DNA of 64,000 bases from JBCDJG01 sp038748065. GTDB taxonomy: Bacteria; Pseudomonadota; Gammaproteobacteria; Pseudomonadales; Halieaceae. The stretch lies in the NCBI GenBank assembly GCA_038748065.1, contig JBCDJG010000002.1, positions 98,864 through 162,863 on the forward strand. Reading direction: 5' to 3'. The notes beneath the pieces are model-generated. The model was not told the origin of the DNA. It searched no databases and saw only the letters and a program-made list of their open reading frames with translations. How positions within the stretch are numbered: the first letter of the stretch is position 1; the number at the start of each line of letters is the position of its first letter. A program made the translations under genes and the position numbers. Below, piece after piece: positions 34,105 through 42,795 of this stretch.

Positions 34105-35739
34105 ATGATAAGCCAACACCTACGCCTTGCTGCGCTATTAAGCTGCCTGCTGTCCGGCTATGCCCTGGGCGCGGAGCGTCCCAATGTGATCGTTATGGTT
34201 GCCGACGACCTGGGCTGGGCAGACGTAGGCTTCCACGGCGGTGACATAGATACACCCTCACTGGATCGGCTCGCCGCAGAAGGGGCAGAACTACACCGGT
34301 TTTACACGACACCTATCTGCTCGCCAACCCGCGCTGCCTTGATGACCGGTCGCAATCCAATGCGCCTTGGGGTTGCCTACGGGGTGATCATGCCCTGGGA
34401 CAACACTGGCATTCATCCGGACGAGCACTTCATGCCCGAGAGCTTCCTGGCGGCCGGCTACCAGACGGCCATGGTCGGCAAATGGCACCTCGGGCACTCG
34501 CAACAGACCTTCCACCCGAATAACCGTGGCTTTGAGCATTTTTACGGCCACCTGCATACCGAGGTTGGCTTTTATCCGCCCTTTGCGAACCAGGGCGGTA
34601 AAGACTTCCAGCGAAATGGCGTATCTATCAACGATGAAGGCTATGAGACCTTCCTTCTAGGGGATGAGGCGTCTCGCTACATACGGGAGCGCGACACTGA
34701 TCGTCCCTTCTTTCTCTATATGCCCTTCATCGCCCCGCATACCCCCCTGGATGCTCCGCAAGAGCTGCAGGACAAGTATGCCAATATCAATACCGATCTT
34801 AAGCCCGCGCGTAGCCCCGACACGGATAATACGCGCACCATGTCGCGGCTGATGATGCAGCCCAGCGCCAGACCTATGTATGCGGCTGTGGTCGATGGCA
34901 TGGATCAGGCTATTGGCCAGGTGTTGGAAACGCTGGATGCAGAGGGTATTGCAGACAACACGATTGTGCTGTTTTTCAGCGACAATGGCGGTGCCGCCTA
35001 CAGTGTCGGAGGTGCTGACAATGTTCCCCTTCGTGGCGGCAAAGGCGACGCCTTTGAAGGCGGGATTCGCGTGGTTTCAGTCATGCGCTGGCCGGATCAG
35101 ATTCCCGCGGGTAAACGGATGGATCAGATAATGACCGCGATGGACGTATTCCCCACGCTGGCGGAGGCGACGGGCGTAGAGATGCTGGCAAGTCGTAAGC
35201 TGGATGGCCGCAGTCTGTGGCCGTCCATTAGCAGCGATGCGCTGGCGCCGCGTGAGGATCTGGTCTTCTTCGCCTCAGAAACTCCAATCTACGGACACTT
35301 TAATCTCACAATCTTTAACCAGCATTGGAAGCTGGTACAGGTGGTTGACCAGGATCAGCTGTCGACAAGCGTCACCAATCACCTGTTTCGCATTAGCGAA
35401 GATCCCTATGAGTACAACAATCTGGCCGCCGAATACCCAGAGGTCGTGGCGGAGCTTTCCGAAGAGATTCGTCAGTGGCGCGCCCTCTACCCTATCAACG
35501 GCACGCGCGCTCATCTGGTACCTCCCCCCGGCTGGCGAGCGCCAAATGATTGGGCGACCTACCCCATCCCGCTTGAACAGCTGCAGGAGCAACCTGCGCC
35601 AGGTATGCCTCCCACCTTTGCGCTTCCGCCCCTGGACTGGCAGCATGGGGAACGTGGGCGGCTGATTTATGACTGTGAGCCCAAGTGGTGGCTGGCCGGC
35701 TTCTGTCGGCAGGCCCGGGATGGTGAAGGCACTGAGTGA
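34105..35739 (+). CDS. Exported arylsulfatase (type I, formylglycine dependent)
   Basis: A 544-residue periplasmic or secreted sulfatase with a signal peptide (LAALLSCLLSGYALGA). The core signature is ICSPTRAALMTGR: Cys72, Pro74 and Arg76 form the CxPxR site in which Cys is converted to formylglycine. Metal-binding VADDLGWADVGFHG (around residues 32-45), HLGHS and FFSDNGG follow the family order. Sequence is closest to arylsulfatase B-type enzymes. It would release sulfate from a sulfated sugar polymer or small ester. An activating enzyme is not seen here. The small secreted protein that follows may be its partner. Confidence 0.92.
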   Translation: MISQHLRLAALLSCLLSGYALGAERPNVIVMVADDLGWADVGFHGGDIDTPSLDRLAAEGAELHRFYTTPICSPTRAALMTGRNPMRLGVAYGVIMPWDNTGIHPDEHFMPESFLAAGYQTAMVGKWHLGHSQQTFHPNNRGFEHFYGHLHTEVGFYPPFANQGGKDFQRNGVSINDEGYETFLLGDEASRYIRERDTDRPFFLYMPFIAPHTPLDAPQELQDKYANINTDLKPARSPDTDNTRTMSRLMMQPSARPMYAAVVDGMDQAIGQVLETLDAEGIADNTIVLFFSDNGGAAYSVGGADNVPLRGGKGDAFEGGIRVVSVMRWPDQIPAGKRMDQIMTAMDVFPTLAEATGVEMLASRKLDGRSLWPSISSDALAPREDLVFFASETPIYGHFNLTIFNQHWKLVQVVDQDQLSTSVTNHLFRISEDPYEYNNLAAEYPEVVAELSEEIRQWRALYPINGTRAHLVPPPGWRAPNDWATYPIPLEQLQEQPAPGMPPTFALPPLDWQHGERGRLIYDCEPKWWLAGFCRQARDGEGTE

Positions 35740-35743
35740 GACA

Positions 35744-36358
35744 ATGACGAGAACATTCGAGCTACTGGTCATTTCGATATTTGCAATAAATGCGCTGCCA
35801 GCGGCCGCTGCAGCTGACTGCAAGCTCAAAGGTCGCGAACTGCTTCAGGATGCAGATTTTGCGATGGAGGCCTCTGATCGTCGCTCCAAGCACTGGACAG
35901 GGGTGCAGCATGCGGGTGAACACTCCTATACGGCCAGTTTTGCTGACGGAGTTCTCAACATTGACAAGATCGGCACACAGCCCTGGTACGTGTTCCGCCA
36001 GCGTTTCCGTAACGGTGAACATGCGGGCAAGAAGCTCATGTTTTCGGCGGAGATAAAGCTCGATCTTGATGTGCCGGAGGGAGCGCAGGAAAGTGATGTT
36101 GGGGGTGGCCTCTATTTGCAGGCGCAATCCCGAGGGGGGGAGCGCATTACGGCGCTCTACCCCCATGAGCCTAAGCTTGGCGAGACAGAGTGGATACCGG
36201 TCCACCTGGTGGTGCGCCTTCCTCGTACACTGTCAACGCTGGATGTGGGTTTCACCCATCGCGCGGATGGCCGCCTGTTTGCGCGCAAGGTGTCGCTGCG
36301 CGAGGTTAAGGAGTCCTCGAGCCGGCCTTGCAGAATAACGCCCGGGCTCGAATCCTGA
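35744..36358 (+). CDS. Secreted protein of unknown function next to the arylsulfatase
   Basis: A 204-residue protein with a signal peptide (FELLVISIFAINALPAAAAA-D). The mature chain has an alternating pattern with Trp, His, Tyr and Gly residues (KHWTGVQHAGEHSYTASFADG) followed by KLMFSAEIKLDLD and LVVRLPRTLSTLDVGFTHR, suggesting a beta-sandwich such as a carbohydrate-binding module; I do not recognise the family. ATG 35744 lies 5 bases past the sulfatase stop, so the two are co-transcribed; ATG 35720 is an in-frame alternative overlapping the sulfatase. A role in binding the sulfatase's substrate is a guess. Confidence 0.6.
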   Translation: MTRTFELLVISIFAINALPAAAAADCKLKGRELLQDADFAMEASDRRSKHWTGVQHAGEHSYTASFADGVLNIDKIGTQPWYVFRQRFRNGEHAGKKLMFSAEIKLDLDVPEGAQESDVGGGLYLQAQSRGGERITALYPHEPKLGETEWIPVHLVVRLPRTLSTLDVGFTHRADGRLFARKVSLREVKESSSRPCRITPGLES

Positions 36359-36373
36359 CCTGGTTGTCTTTCT

Positions 36374-36829
36374 TTACTCGATTGTTTCCTTGCTGGCGAA
36401 CTCATCGCCGTCTGCGGCCATGATCTGCTCCAACCACCAGGCCGGGGCGTTGTTCATCAGCGTCGACAGATCCCAGTAGTCGCGCCACAGGCTGATTTTG
36501 CCCGCCTCGTTGTATTCATGAATTGAGGTGAAGGGCAGTTTCACAACCTCGCCTGTGTGAAAGAACCAGTCCTCGCGGTGCTCTGTGATAACGCATTTAC
36601 CCTCGGCAACCATGCGAAAAATGGTGTGTTCATGTCGCTCTACAGGATCGTGGCCGATACGCAGGCGTCTCGCGACGGCGGCAGGTCCGATGGCGCCCAT
36701 ATCCGGCGTCGGTACATCCTGGTAGAGGCCGTCTTCTGCAAAGAACTCGCCCACCTTGTCCCAGTCGCGCTCATAGAGTGCTTGCCACAGGGCTTGAGAG
36801 TTCTCTTTACAGCGCGCAGTATCCGTCAT
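36374..36829 (-). CDS. NTF2-like/SnoaL-type protein
   Basis: A 151-residue cytoplasmic protein of the cone-shaped NTF2-like fold. Visible blocks are the helical N-terminus WQALYERDWDKVGEFFAEDGLYQDVPTPDM and the later EGKCVITEHREDWFFHTGEVVKLPFTSIHEYNEAGKISLWRDYWD, a limonene-epoxide-hydrolase-like pattern. ATG 36829 follows AAGGAG; ATG 36871 is in frame but has poor context. It lies 22 bases downstream of the AspT/YidE-type transporter gene. Substrate unknown. Confidence 0.8.
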   Translation of the reverse strand: MTDTARCKENSQALWQALYERDWDKVGEFFAEDGLYQDVPTPDMGAIGPAAVARRLRIGHDPVERHEHTIFRMVAEGKCVITEHREDWFFHTGEVVKLPFTSIHEYNEAGKISLWRDYWDLSTLMNNAPAWWLEQIMAADGDEFASKETIE

Positions 36830-36851
36830 GTGTTTTTCTCCTTGTAAACGA

Positions 36852-38528
36852 CTACCCGAATAGAATGACAATGGGTCCGGCTACCATCAGCAGGACGTTG
36901 GCAAAAGCGTAGGTACCAGCATAACCGATAGCGGGCACCGCACTGTCTGCTTCACGTGTAACCACGCTCAGTGAAGCGCCACTGGTCATCGCGCCGGTAA
37001 GCGCGCCCATGAGAATGGCTGGGCTGAGCTTCAGCCAGCGATGTCCGACCACGTAACCTACCAGAAGCGGCACGGTCGTAATAACCATGCCAGCAATGAC
37101 GAGACCGGCCCCTGCCTGCTGAAGCGTTTCCAGCATGCTGCCGCCCGCGCGCAGCCCGATGCCAGCCATAAATAACAGCAATCCGAATTCCATGAGCCAC
37201 CATGAGGTAGCCTCTGGCAGACGCCCGAACGTCGGGCGTACGCTGCGCTGGTAACCAATCACAAGCCCGGCTGCCAACAGGCCTCCGGCGGTGCCGAGCC
37301 CGAGCGCAATTCCACCGACGTGGAAGGAGAGCATGCCCAGCAAGATGCCGGCGCAGATGCCGAAAGCGAAGGTGATCATATCTGTCTCGGAGCGCCGCCG
37401 CTCCAGGTGGCCCATAAAGCTGCCAAATACCGCGAGCCGCTCTGGCGCCCCTACAACAGAAAGAATGTCGCCACGCTGGATAGTCAGCCCAGGACTTGGC
37501 GGCAATTCCACGCCTTGTCGGTAAATCGACTCGATAATGACTCGGAAAGTATGCGGGATATGCAACTCGCCGAGGGCGCTGCCGTGTACCTCGCGACTGG
37601 TCACCACCACGGTAGCCGTCTCCTGGGTAGCCTGGAGGTCCTCGGCAGGCGGAATCTCGGGGCCAATTGCGGCGATGCCGGCAGCGAACATGTCGCGAGG
37701 CCCGATCAGCTCAAGGATGTCGCCTGCCTGAAAGTACTCATCGGCGCCGATGGGTGAAACGCTGCTACCGCGTCTGAGTGTGGCGACCGGCATGCGCTCG
37801 CAGTAGCGCTGCCGAATTTCGCCAGCTGTCATGGCCAGGAACTCCGGATTTTCAACCCGATACCAGCGCGTGCTGATATTGGGCGGAGGCGTCTCGCGCG
37901 GCGCAGCTGATTCCAGCTTACGCGCCTCGGCGGCGAGGTCGATGCCCAGCCAGCGCGGCAGGTATCGGATCAGCGTGATCAGCCCGGTCAGACCGAAGAT
38001 GTAGGTGATAGCGTAGGCGCTGGCAATGTTACCGACGACCAGATCCCGGGTATAGCCACTTGGCAGCGCGACCGAACCCTCGCGCACGGCATCCTGGGCT
38101 GCGGCAAGCGTTGGTGAACTGGTGAGGCCACCGGCCAGCAGGCCTGCAGACATGCCGGGCTTGAGACCAAGGAGTGCCGCCGCCGCGATAGCTAAAAGGC
38201 TGGCGGTAAGGGCGACGATCACTGACAGCGTGAAGTACTTCAGGCCGTCAGCCTTCAGGGCGCTGAAGAAGCGCGGTCCAGCCTGATAGCCCACGGAGAA
38301 GATAAACAGTGCAAAGCCCAGGGTCTGGGCGGCGGGCCCAAGCCGTAGGCCGTAGTGGCCGAAAAAAAGCCCGGCAAAGAGTACGCCCGCGACCGGGCCG
38401 AGCGAAAAGCCAGCAATGCTTATTTTGCCCAGTGAATAGCCCAGACCCAGCAGCAGGAAGAGCAGCAGTACAGGATTGCCGTCCAGTAGCTGCAGTGCAC
38501 TGAATAAAAAGGCGCCCAGAAGATCCAT
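36852..38528 (-). CDS. AspT/YidE-type membrane transporter with two RCK_C domains
   Basis: A 558-residue polytopic protein of the AspT/YidE/YbjL duplication family. The first membrane half (residues about 20-190) contains GYSLGKISIAGFSLGPVAGVLFAGL and GLKPGMSAGLLAGGLTSSPTLAAAQDA, the second half (about 370-555) contains the related GIALGLGTAGGLLAAGLVIG and LMGALTGAMTSGASLSVV repeats. Two TrkA-C-like domains lie between them (REVHGSALGELHI... and a preceding segment). AspT itself exchanges aspartate for alanine; relatives have other or unknown substrates. ATG 38528 gives the usual short N-terminus; an in-frame ATG at 38636 would add a doubtful leader. Confidence 0.85.
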   Translation of the reverse strand: MDLLGAFLFSALQLLDGNPVLLLFLLLGLGYSLGKISIAGFSLGPVAGVLFAGLFFGHYGLRLGPAAQTLGFALFIFSVGYQAGPRFFSALKADGLKYFTLSVIVALTASLLAIAAAALLGLKPGMSAGLLAGGLTSSPTLAAAQDAVREGSVALPSGYTRDLVVGNIASAYAITYIFGLTGLITLIRYLPRWLGIDLAAEARKLESAAPRETPPPNISTRWYRVENPEFLAMTAGEIRQRYCERMPVATLRRGSSVSPIGADEYFQAGDILELIGPRDMFAAGIAAIGPEIPPAEDLQATQETATVVVTSREVHGSALGELHIPHTFRVIIESIYRQGVELPPSPGLTIQRGDILSVVGAPERLAVFGSFMGHLERRRSETDMITFAFGICAGILLGMLSFHVGGIALGLGTAGGLLAAGLVIGYQRSVRPTFGRLPEATSWWLMEFGLLLFMAGIGLRAGGSMLETLQQAGAGLVIAGMVITTVPLLVGYVVGHRWLKLSPAILMGALTGAMTSGASLSVVTREADSAVPAIGYAGTYAFANVLLMVAGPIVILFG

Positions 38529-38636
38529 CAGTAGCTTTTTATGATTAAACCCTGGTAAGCATAGCGGCGCATGAGATGATTGCCAAAGCATCAGGAATCG
38601 ACTGATTTGGCGAGTCGAATTGGCCTGTGCCGCCAT

Positions 38637-38683
38637 GTTAAGAAACCCCTAAATCTCCGACAGTTATCGGCGTTAAGAAACCC
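38637..38683 (+). repeat. 12-base direct repeat upstream of nitronate monooxygenase
   Basis: GTTAAGAAACCC occurs at 38637-38648 and again at 38672-38683, 35 bases apart, just ahead of the monooxygenase ATG at 38695. The spacing of roughly three helical turns would put both on one face of the DNA, which would suit a dimeric activator. No regulator gene is adjacent. The second copy overlaps the ribosome binding region, so it could alternatively be chance. Confidence 0.45.
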
Positions 38684-38694
38684 GGAGAACACGC

Positions 38695-39819
38695 ATGCAA
38701 ACCGACTTCTGCAAAGAGCTTGGCCTCGAAGTCCCGATTTTTGCCTTCACTCACTGCCGCGATGTTGTTGTCGCCGTCAGCAAGGCCGGCGGCATCGGCG
38801 TGCTGGGGGCCGTTGGCTTCTCGGCCGAACAGCTAAGGGAGGAGCTGGACTGGATCGACGATCATATTGGTGACCATGTATACGGTGTCGATACTGCGAT
38901 CCCGCAGAAGTATGAAGGCATGGACAAAACTTCGCCTGAAGAACTGGTGGCGATGTTGCAGGAGGCGATTCCGGAGCAGCATCGCAAATTCGCGGAGAAG
39001 CTGCTGGATGATGCCGGCGTACCCGCCTGGCCCGATGGGGACGACGAGGTCAGCCTGAGTTTTTCCGCCGTACAGGCGCAGGCGCTGGTGGATGAAGCCT
39101 TGACGCGTCCGAAGTGCCGCATGATTGTGAACGCCCTGGGTACACCGCCTGCGGATATCGTTGAGCAGGTGCATGCCTCGGGACGCTTGATCGGAGCGCT
39201 TGCTGGCCGGTTGAAACACGGCCTTGCGCACAAGGCCGCTGGCCTCGACTTTGTTATCTGCCAGGGCACCGAGGGTGGTGGCCATGCGGGTGAAGTGGCG
39301 TCCATGGTGCTATGGCCGCAGATGGTCGATGCGTTGGCGCCGCTTCCCGTGCTGGCCGCAGGGGGTATCGGCAATGGCCGCCAGATTCTGGCTGCCCTGG
39401 GTATGGGCGCTCAGGGTGTATGGATGGGCTCGATGTGGCTGAACTCCAACGAGGCTCATGCTGAACCTGCGCAGCGAGAAAGCTATATGGCGGCGACCTC
39501 CGAGGACACGGTTCGCTCACGGTCATTCACCGGCAAAACAGCACGCATGTTGAAAAACGAGTGGACCGAGGCCTGGGAGCAGGCGGATACCCCGGAGCCT
39601 CTGCCGATGCCTCTGCAAGGCTACCTGACCTTTGACGCGGTGCGCCGCACTCACCGTTATGCAGGCAGCGGTGAGTGTCAAAAAGTAGCGTTTAACCCGA
39701 TCGGCCAGGTGGTAGGCCAGATCAATGAGATCGAGTCCTGCCGCGACATCATGTTCCGGCTGCTGACTGAGTACACAGAGGCGGTCGACAAGGTTAACGC
39801 CCTGAATCCCGAGGTCTGA
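38695..39819 (+). CDS. Nitronate monooxygenase (2-nitropropane dioxygenase family)
   Basis: FMN enzyme of 374 residues that oxidises nitronates or related anionic compounds. Marks of the family are the N-terminal EVPIFAFTHCRDVVVAVSKAGGIGVLGAVGF, the central KAAGLDFVICQGTEGGGHAGEV, and LAAGGIGNGRQILAALGMGAQGVWMGS (phosphate-binding region). The start ATG follows a GGAG motif. A 12-base direct repeat sits just ahead. The neighbours on either side point away, so it is a single-gene unit. Natural substrate is not established for this branch. Confidence 0.88.
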   Translation: MQTDFCKELGLEVPIFAFTHCRDVVVAVSKAGGIGVLGAVGFSAEQLREELDWIDDHIGDHVYGVDTAIPQKYEGMDKTSPEELVAMLQEAIPEQHRKFAEKLLDDAGVPAWPDGDDEVSLSFSAVQAQALVDEALTRPKCRMIVNALGTPPADIVEQVHASGRLIGALAGRLKHGLAHKAAGLDFVICQGTEGGGHAGEVASMVLWPQMVDALAPLPVLAAGGIGNGRQILAALGMGAQGVWMGSMWLNSNEAHAEPAQRESYMAATSEDTVRSRSFTGKTARMLKNEWTEAWEQADTPEPLPMPLQGYLTFDAVRRTHRYAGSGECQKVAFNPIGQVVGQINEIESCRDIMFRLLTEYTEAVDKVNALNPEV

Positions 39820-39843
39820 ACCCCGGTCACAGGCTCAGCCTCT

Positions 39844-40638
39844 TCATACCGCTGCCAGCACGATCTCTTGATTGGGCACGCCGTTGTGTATCGCCTGCAC
39901 GAGGTGTAACTTGCCCTGCTGGTCCTCCAGCAGGGCGGTGCAGTTTTCCACCCAGTCGCCGTCGTTGTAGTAGGTAACGTCGCCATACTGCCGAATGACA
40001 GGGTAGTGCAGATGGCCACAGATAATCCCGTTAACCTGCCTCTGCCTGGCGAGATGCGCCGCGGCTTTTTGATAGTGTTCGATAGCCTGAGCCGCCTTGC
40101 CCACTCGGGATTTAGCCCAGCGCGCCAGCGACCAGTAGGGTTTGCCAAAGTGTTCACGTAAGCGGTTCAGCCAGCGATTGGCGTTCATCAGCAGGTCGTA
40201 GGCGATATCACCGACGATGCGGTTAATGCGCGAATAGCGAACTGCGAAGTCCAGCTCGTCGCCGTGGGTGACCAGCATACGGCGGCCATCGCGCGTCACG
40301 TGGACCATGTTTTCGTGTATCTGGACGTTGCCAAACTCGCTGCCGCAGAATTCGCGGAAGTTGGCGTCGTGGTTGCCGGGAATATAGATCACCTCGACGC
40401 CAGAGGTTGATTTCTTGAGCAAGGCGCGCAGGACTCGGTTGTGAGATTCAGGCCAGTAAACGCGTTTGTGCATGGCCCAAATGTCTATGATGTCGCCTAC
40501 CAGGTAAATGCGCTCACAGTTAACGCGTTGCAGCAGTTGCAGTAGCTGCTCCGCTTTACAGTGCGCGCTGCCCAGGTGTACGTCTGAAATCCACAGCGTC
40601 CTGCACTTTACCTTCCCCTTTGGTAACAACGCTTCCAC
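39844..40638 (-). CDS. UDP-2,3-diacylglucosamine diphosphatase LpxH-like phosphoesterase
   Basis: Calcineurin-type metallophosphoesterase of 264 residues. The metal site motifs are SDVHLG (around 18-23), VGDIIDIW (47-54), GNHD (88-91), THGDELD (123-129) and GHLHYP (208-213). The layout matches the LpxH/LpxH2 group that hydrolyses UDP-diacylglucosamine in lipid A synthesis; a different phosphoester substrate remains possible. The ATG overlaps the preceding acyltransferase gene by 83 bases, so the two are translationally close. Confidence 0.82.
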   Translation of the reverse strand: MEALLPKGKVKCRTLWISDVHLGSAHCKAEQLLQLLQRVNCERIYLVGDIIDIWAMHKRVYWPESHNRVLRALLKKSTSGVEVIYIPGNHDANFREFCGSEFGNVQIHENMVHVTRDGRRMLVTHGDELDFAVRYSRINRIVGDIAYDLLMNANRWLNRLREHFGKPYWSLARWAKSRVGKAAQAIEHYQKAAAHLARQRQVNGIICGHLHYPVIRQYGDVTYYNDGDWVENCTALLEDQQGKLHLVQAIHNGVPNQEIVLAAV

Positions 40639-42361
40639 TGAAAAAGTCCTCTTTGCCCAAATAACGTTTTTGTTTTCTGGGTTTCAGTTGAGCGAGATCG
40701 ACGAGCACGAACCCGTCTACGCAGTCACTGAAATCCGCATCGACGTTGAATCCGCCGATGAACACTCCCGCTGGATTCGCCGCCTCCATGTAATGCTTGT
40801 ACAGAGGCGGTACCGACAGGCCACGCTCGGTCAGGTCGTGGCGCATCAGTTTGAAGCCGTCTTCACGGCCCAGGTGACCGTAACGTTCGTCGAATTTGGC
40901 AATGTACTCGCTCTTGGCGACAAACGGCCGAACTGCCTCGATTCCCAGGTCGGGGCGTCCGTAGTGACGGCTATAGAAATAGACGAGTCGAGCGATATCT
41001 TCTTCGCCGTAGAAGCGGCTGATTGATACCGGCCCGAACAGGTAACGATACTGGGGATAACGCTGTATAAAGGCGCCGATGCCCCACCATAGGTAGTCGA
41101 GGCTTTTGCGGTCCTGGTAGCGCGGCTGTACGAAACTGCGGCCGAGCTCCAGGCCCTGTTCCAGTGTTGGCTTCACCGCGTCCCCGAAATGGAACAGACT
41201 GTGCGTATACATCCCGCTCCAGCCCTGACGTTTAAGTAGCTCTGCGGTGCAGCCGAGACGGTAAGCTCCGGCAATTTCCAGATTTTCGCGGTCCCATAGC
41301 AGCAGTTGCAGGTAGTCGCGATCATGGCGGTCGATGTCCCGCGGCATGCCTGTACCTTCACCCACGCTACGAAATGTCAGCTCACGCAGCCGTCCGATCT
41401 CGCGCATGACGCAATCGGCCTCGCGCTGCTGGTACAGATAGATTTGCTTGCCGTCTGGCGTCTCGCCCAGCAGTTCGGCGCTTTCCAGCTCACGCTTTAA
41501 CAGCAGGCGATTCTCCGGGTGCGCCACGGTTTCCTCGGTCTGGAAGATCGGGCGACCGTCGCGCGCCAGGCGATAAACGTGTTTTCGAAAAAGAGCCGCC
41601 AAACGCTTGGGCGACGCGCCCACGCCCTCGTAGATGTGATGGGGCACCGGGTTGCCAACACGGGCATCAACAACGCTGTGGCTTTGCTTGAACATTTCCC
41701 GGACCAGCCACAGGGTCGACAGTGGTCTTGCCAGAAAGGAAATGCTGTAGAACAACATGGAGTTGCGCCCGGCAACGTAGATCGGCAGGATGGGCGCCTT
41801 GGCTGCACGCGCGATCTTGACGAAGCCGCTCTGCCAGGCGCCGTCTTTGATGCCCTTAGGGCCTAAACGCGACACTTCCCCGGCAGGAAAGATGATGAGG
41901 GCCCCTTCCATATCCAGATGGCGCCTGATGTTGCGCAGGTTGTCGCGCGGCGTAACGCCGCCCATGTTGTGTACGGGCAGGAGTAGGCTTTGCAGCGGTT
42001 TGATTTCTGCGAGCACTTCGTCTGCCACCACGCGGACGTCGGGTCGGACTTCGCGTACCAGGTCCAATAGGGCTAGCCCGTCGAGGGATCCGATCGGGTG
42101 GTTGGCAACGATAACTACGCGGCCGCTGTCCGGTATACGGGCGCGTTCTCGTTCCTGCAGACGCAGACCAAAATCAAAATAACGCAGCACCGCTTCAACA
42201 AAGTCGAAGTCCTTCAGGTGCGGGTAGTCCCGCTCGAACTGCTTGAAGCGCTTTTCACAAAACAGAAGTCTGAGGAAATGGCTCAGCGTATTGGCTGTGC
42301 GCTGATGTTCTCTGAAGAAGCGTGGGTAGCGCTCCTGCAAAATCTCTCGTACGTCTAGCAT
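40556..42361 (-). CDS. olsF: OlsF-type bifunctional acyltransferase for ornithine lipid synthesis
   Basis: A 601-residue fusion. The N-terminal half (about 80-290) is an O-acyltransferase of the PlsC/hemolysin-like type with the motif VANHPIGSLDG and a later EVSRLGPKG. The C-terminal half (about 300-570) is a GNAT-like N-acyltransferase, with TFRSVGEGTGMPRDIDRHDRDYLQLLLWDRENLEIAGAYRLG, the region typical of OlsB-related and OlsF proteins. OlsF makes ornithine lipids by acylating ornithine twice. The overlapping downstream LpxH-like gene also handles acylated lipids. The gene symbol is assigned by architecture, not by a database hit. Confidence 0.7.
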   Translation of the reverse strand: MLDVREILQERYPRFFREHQRTANTLSHFLRLLFCEKRFKQFERDYPHLKDFDFVEAVLRYFDFGLRLQERERARIPDSGRVVIVANHPIGSLDGLALLDLVREVRPDVRVVADEVLAEIKPLQSLLLPVHNMGGVTPRDNLRNIRRHLDMEGALIIFPAGEVSRLGPKGIKDGAWQSGFVKIARAAKAPILPIYVAGRNSMLFYSISFLARPLSTLWLVREMFKQSHSVVDARVGNPVPHHIYEGVGASPKRLAALFRKHVYRLARDGRPIFQTEETVAHPENRLLLKRELESAELLGETPDGKQIYLYQQREADCVMREIGRLRELTFRSVGEGTGMPRDIDRHDRDYLQLLLWDRENLEIAGAYRLGCTAELLKRQGWSGMYTHSLFHFGDAVKPTLEQGLELGRSFVQPRYQDRKSLDYLWWGIGAFIQRYPQYRYLFGPVSISRFYGEEDIARLVYFYSRHYGRPDLGIEAVRPFVAKSEYIAKFDERYGHLGREDGFKLMRHDLTERGLSVPPLYKHYMEAANPAGVFIGGFNVDADFSDCVDGFVLVDLAQLKPRKQKRYLGKEDFFSGSVVTKGEGKVQDAVDFRRTPGQRAL

Positions 42362-42376
42362 CAGGCCGCGCCGGCG

Positions 42377-42589
42377 CTAGCCGGATAGCCCGATTTCATC
42401 ATCGAGGTTTTGCCAGATACTGCCCACCTGCCGGTCCTCGCGGACGATGTCCTTGCCGAGCACGTCGATGTGGCCGCCGCGCTTGAGGAACTGCTCTACC
42501 TGGTCTTCTATTTCAGCGCGAATGCGCGCTTTTTCTGCGGATGCCGGTGTCGCCCCACCGCATGATCTTACGCCCCGTCCCATGATCAA
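42377..42589 (-). CDS. Small hypothetical protein, possibly SutA-like
   Basis: A 70-residue protein lying 15 bases upstream of the OlsF gene on the same strand. It has a charged helix AEKARIRAEIEDQVEQFLKRGGHIDVLGKDI. The pattern of an acidic helix, FLxRGG and a hydrophobic turn resembles the end of the SutA RNA polymerase-binding proteins and of similar small gammaproteobacterial proteins. I cannot confirm the family by sequence inspection alone. It has no signal peptide. Confidence 0.5.
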   Translation of the reverse strand: MIMGRGVRSCGGATPASAEKARIRAEIEDQVEQFLKRGGHIDVLGKDIVREDRQVGSIWQNLDDEIGLSG

Positions 42590-42795
42590 GCTCCCGTTGA
42601 CCTTTGGTTCACGAGCAGGATGCGGCTTGTTTATGTCAGGGAAAATACAGGGGGGTTAAGCTTTTGTGACTGGCGGAGTGGTCCTGGCGGGCAATAGAGG
42701 CGGGCTGTGTGCTCGCTAGGGTGCCGCAGCGGCGCTTGGACCGTCCGGCGCCGTACGCATGTCCAGCAGAAGAACCATCCTCGGCTACACGGCAT

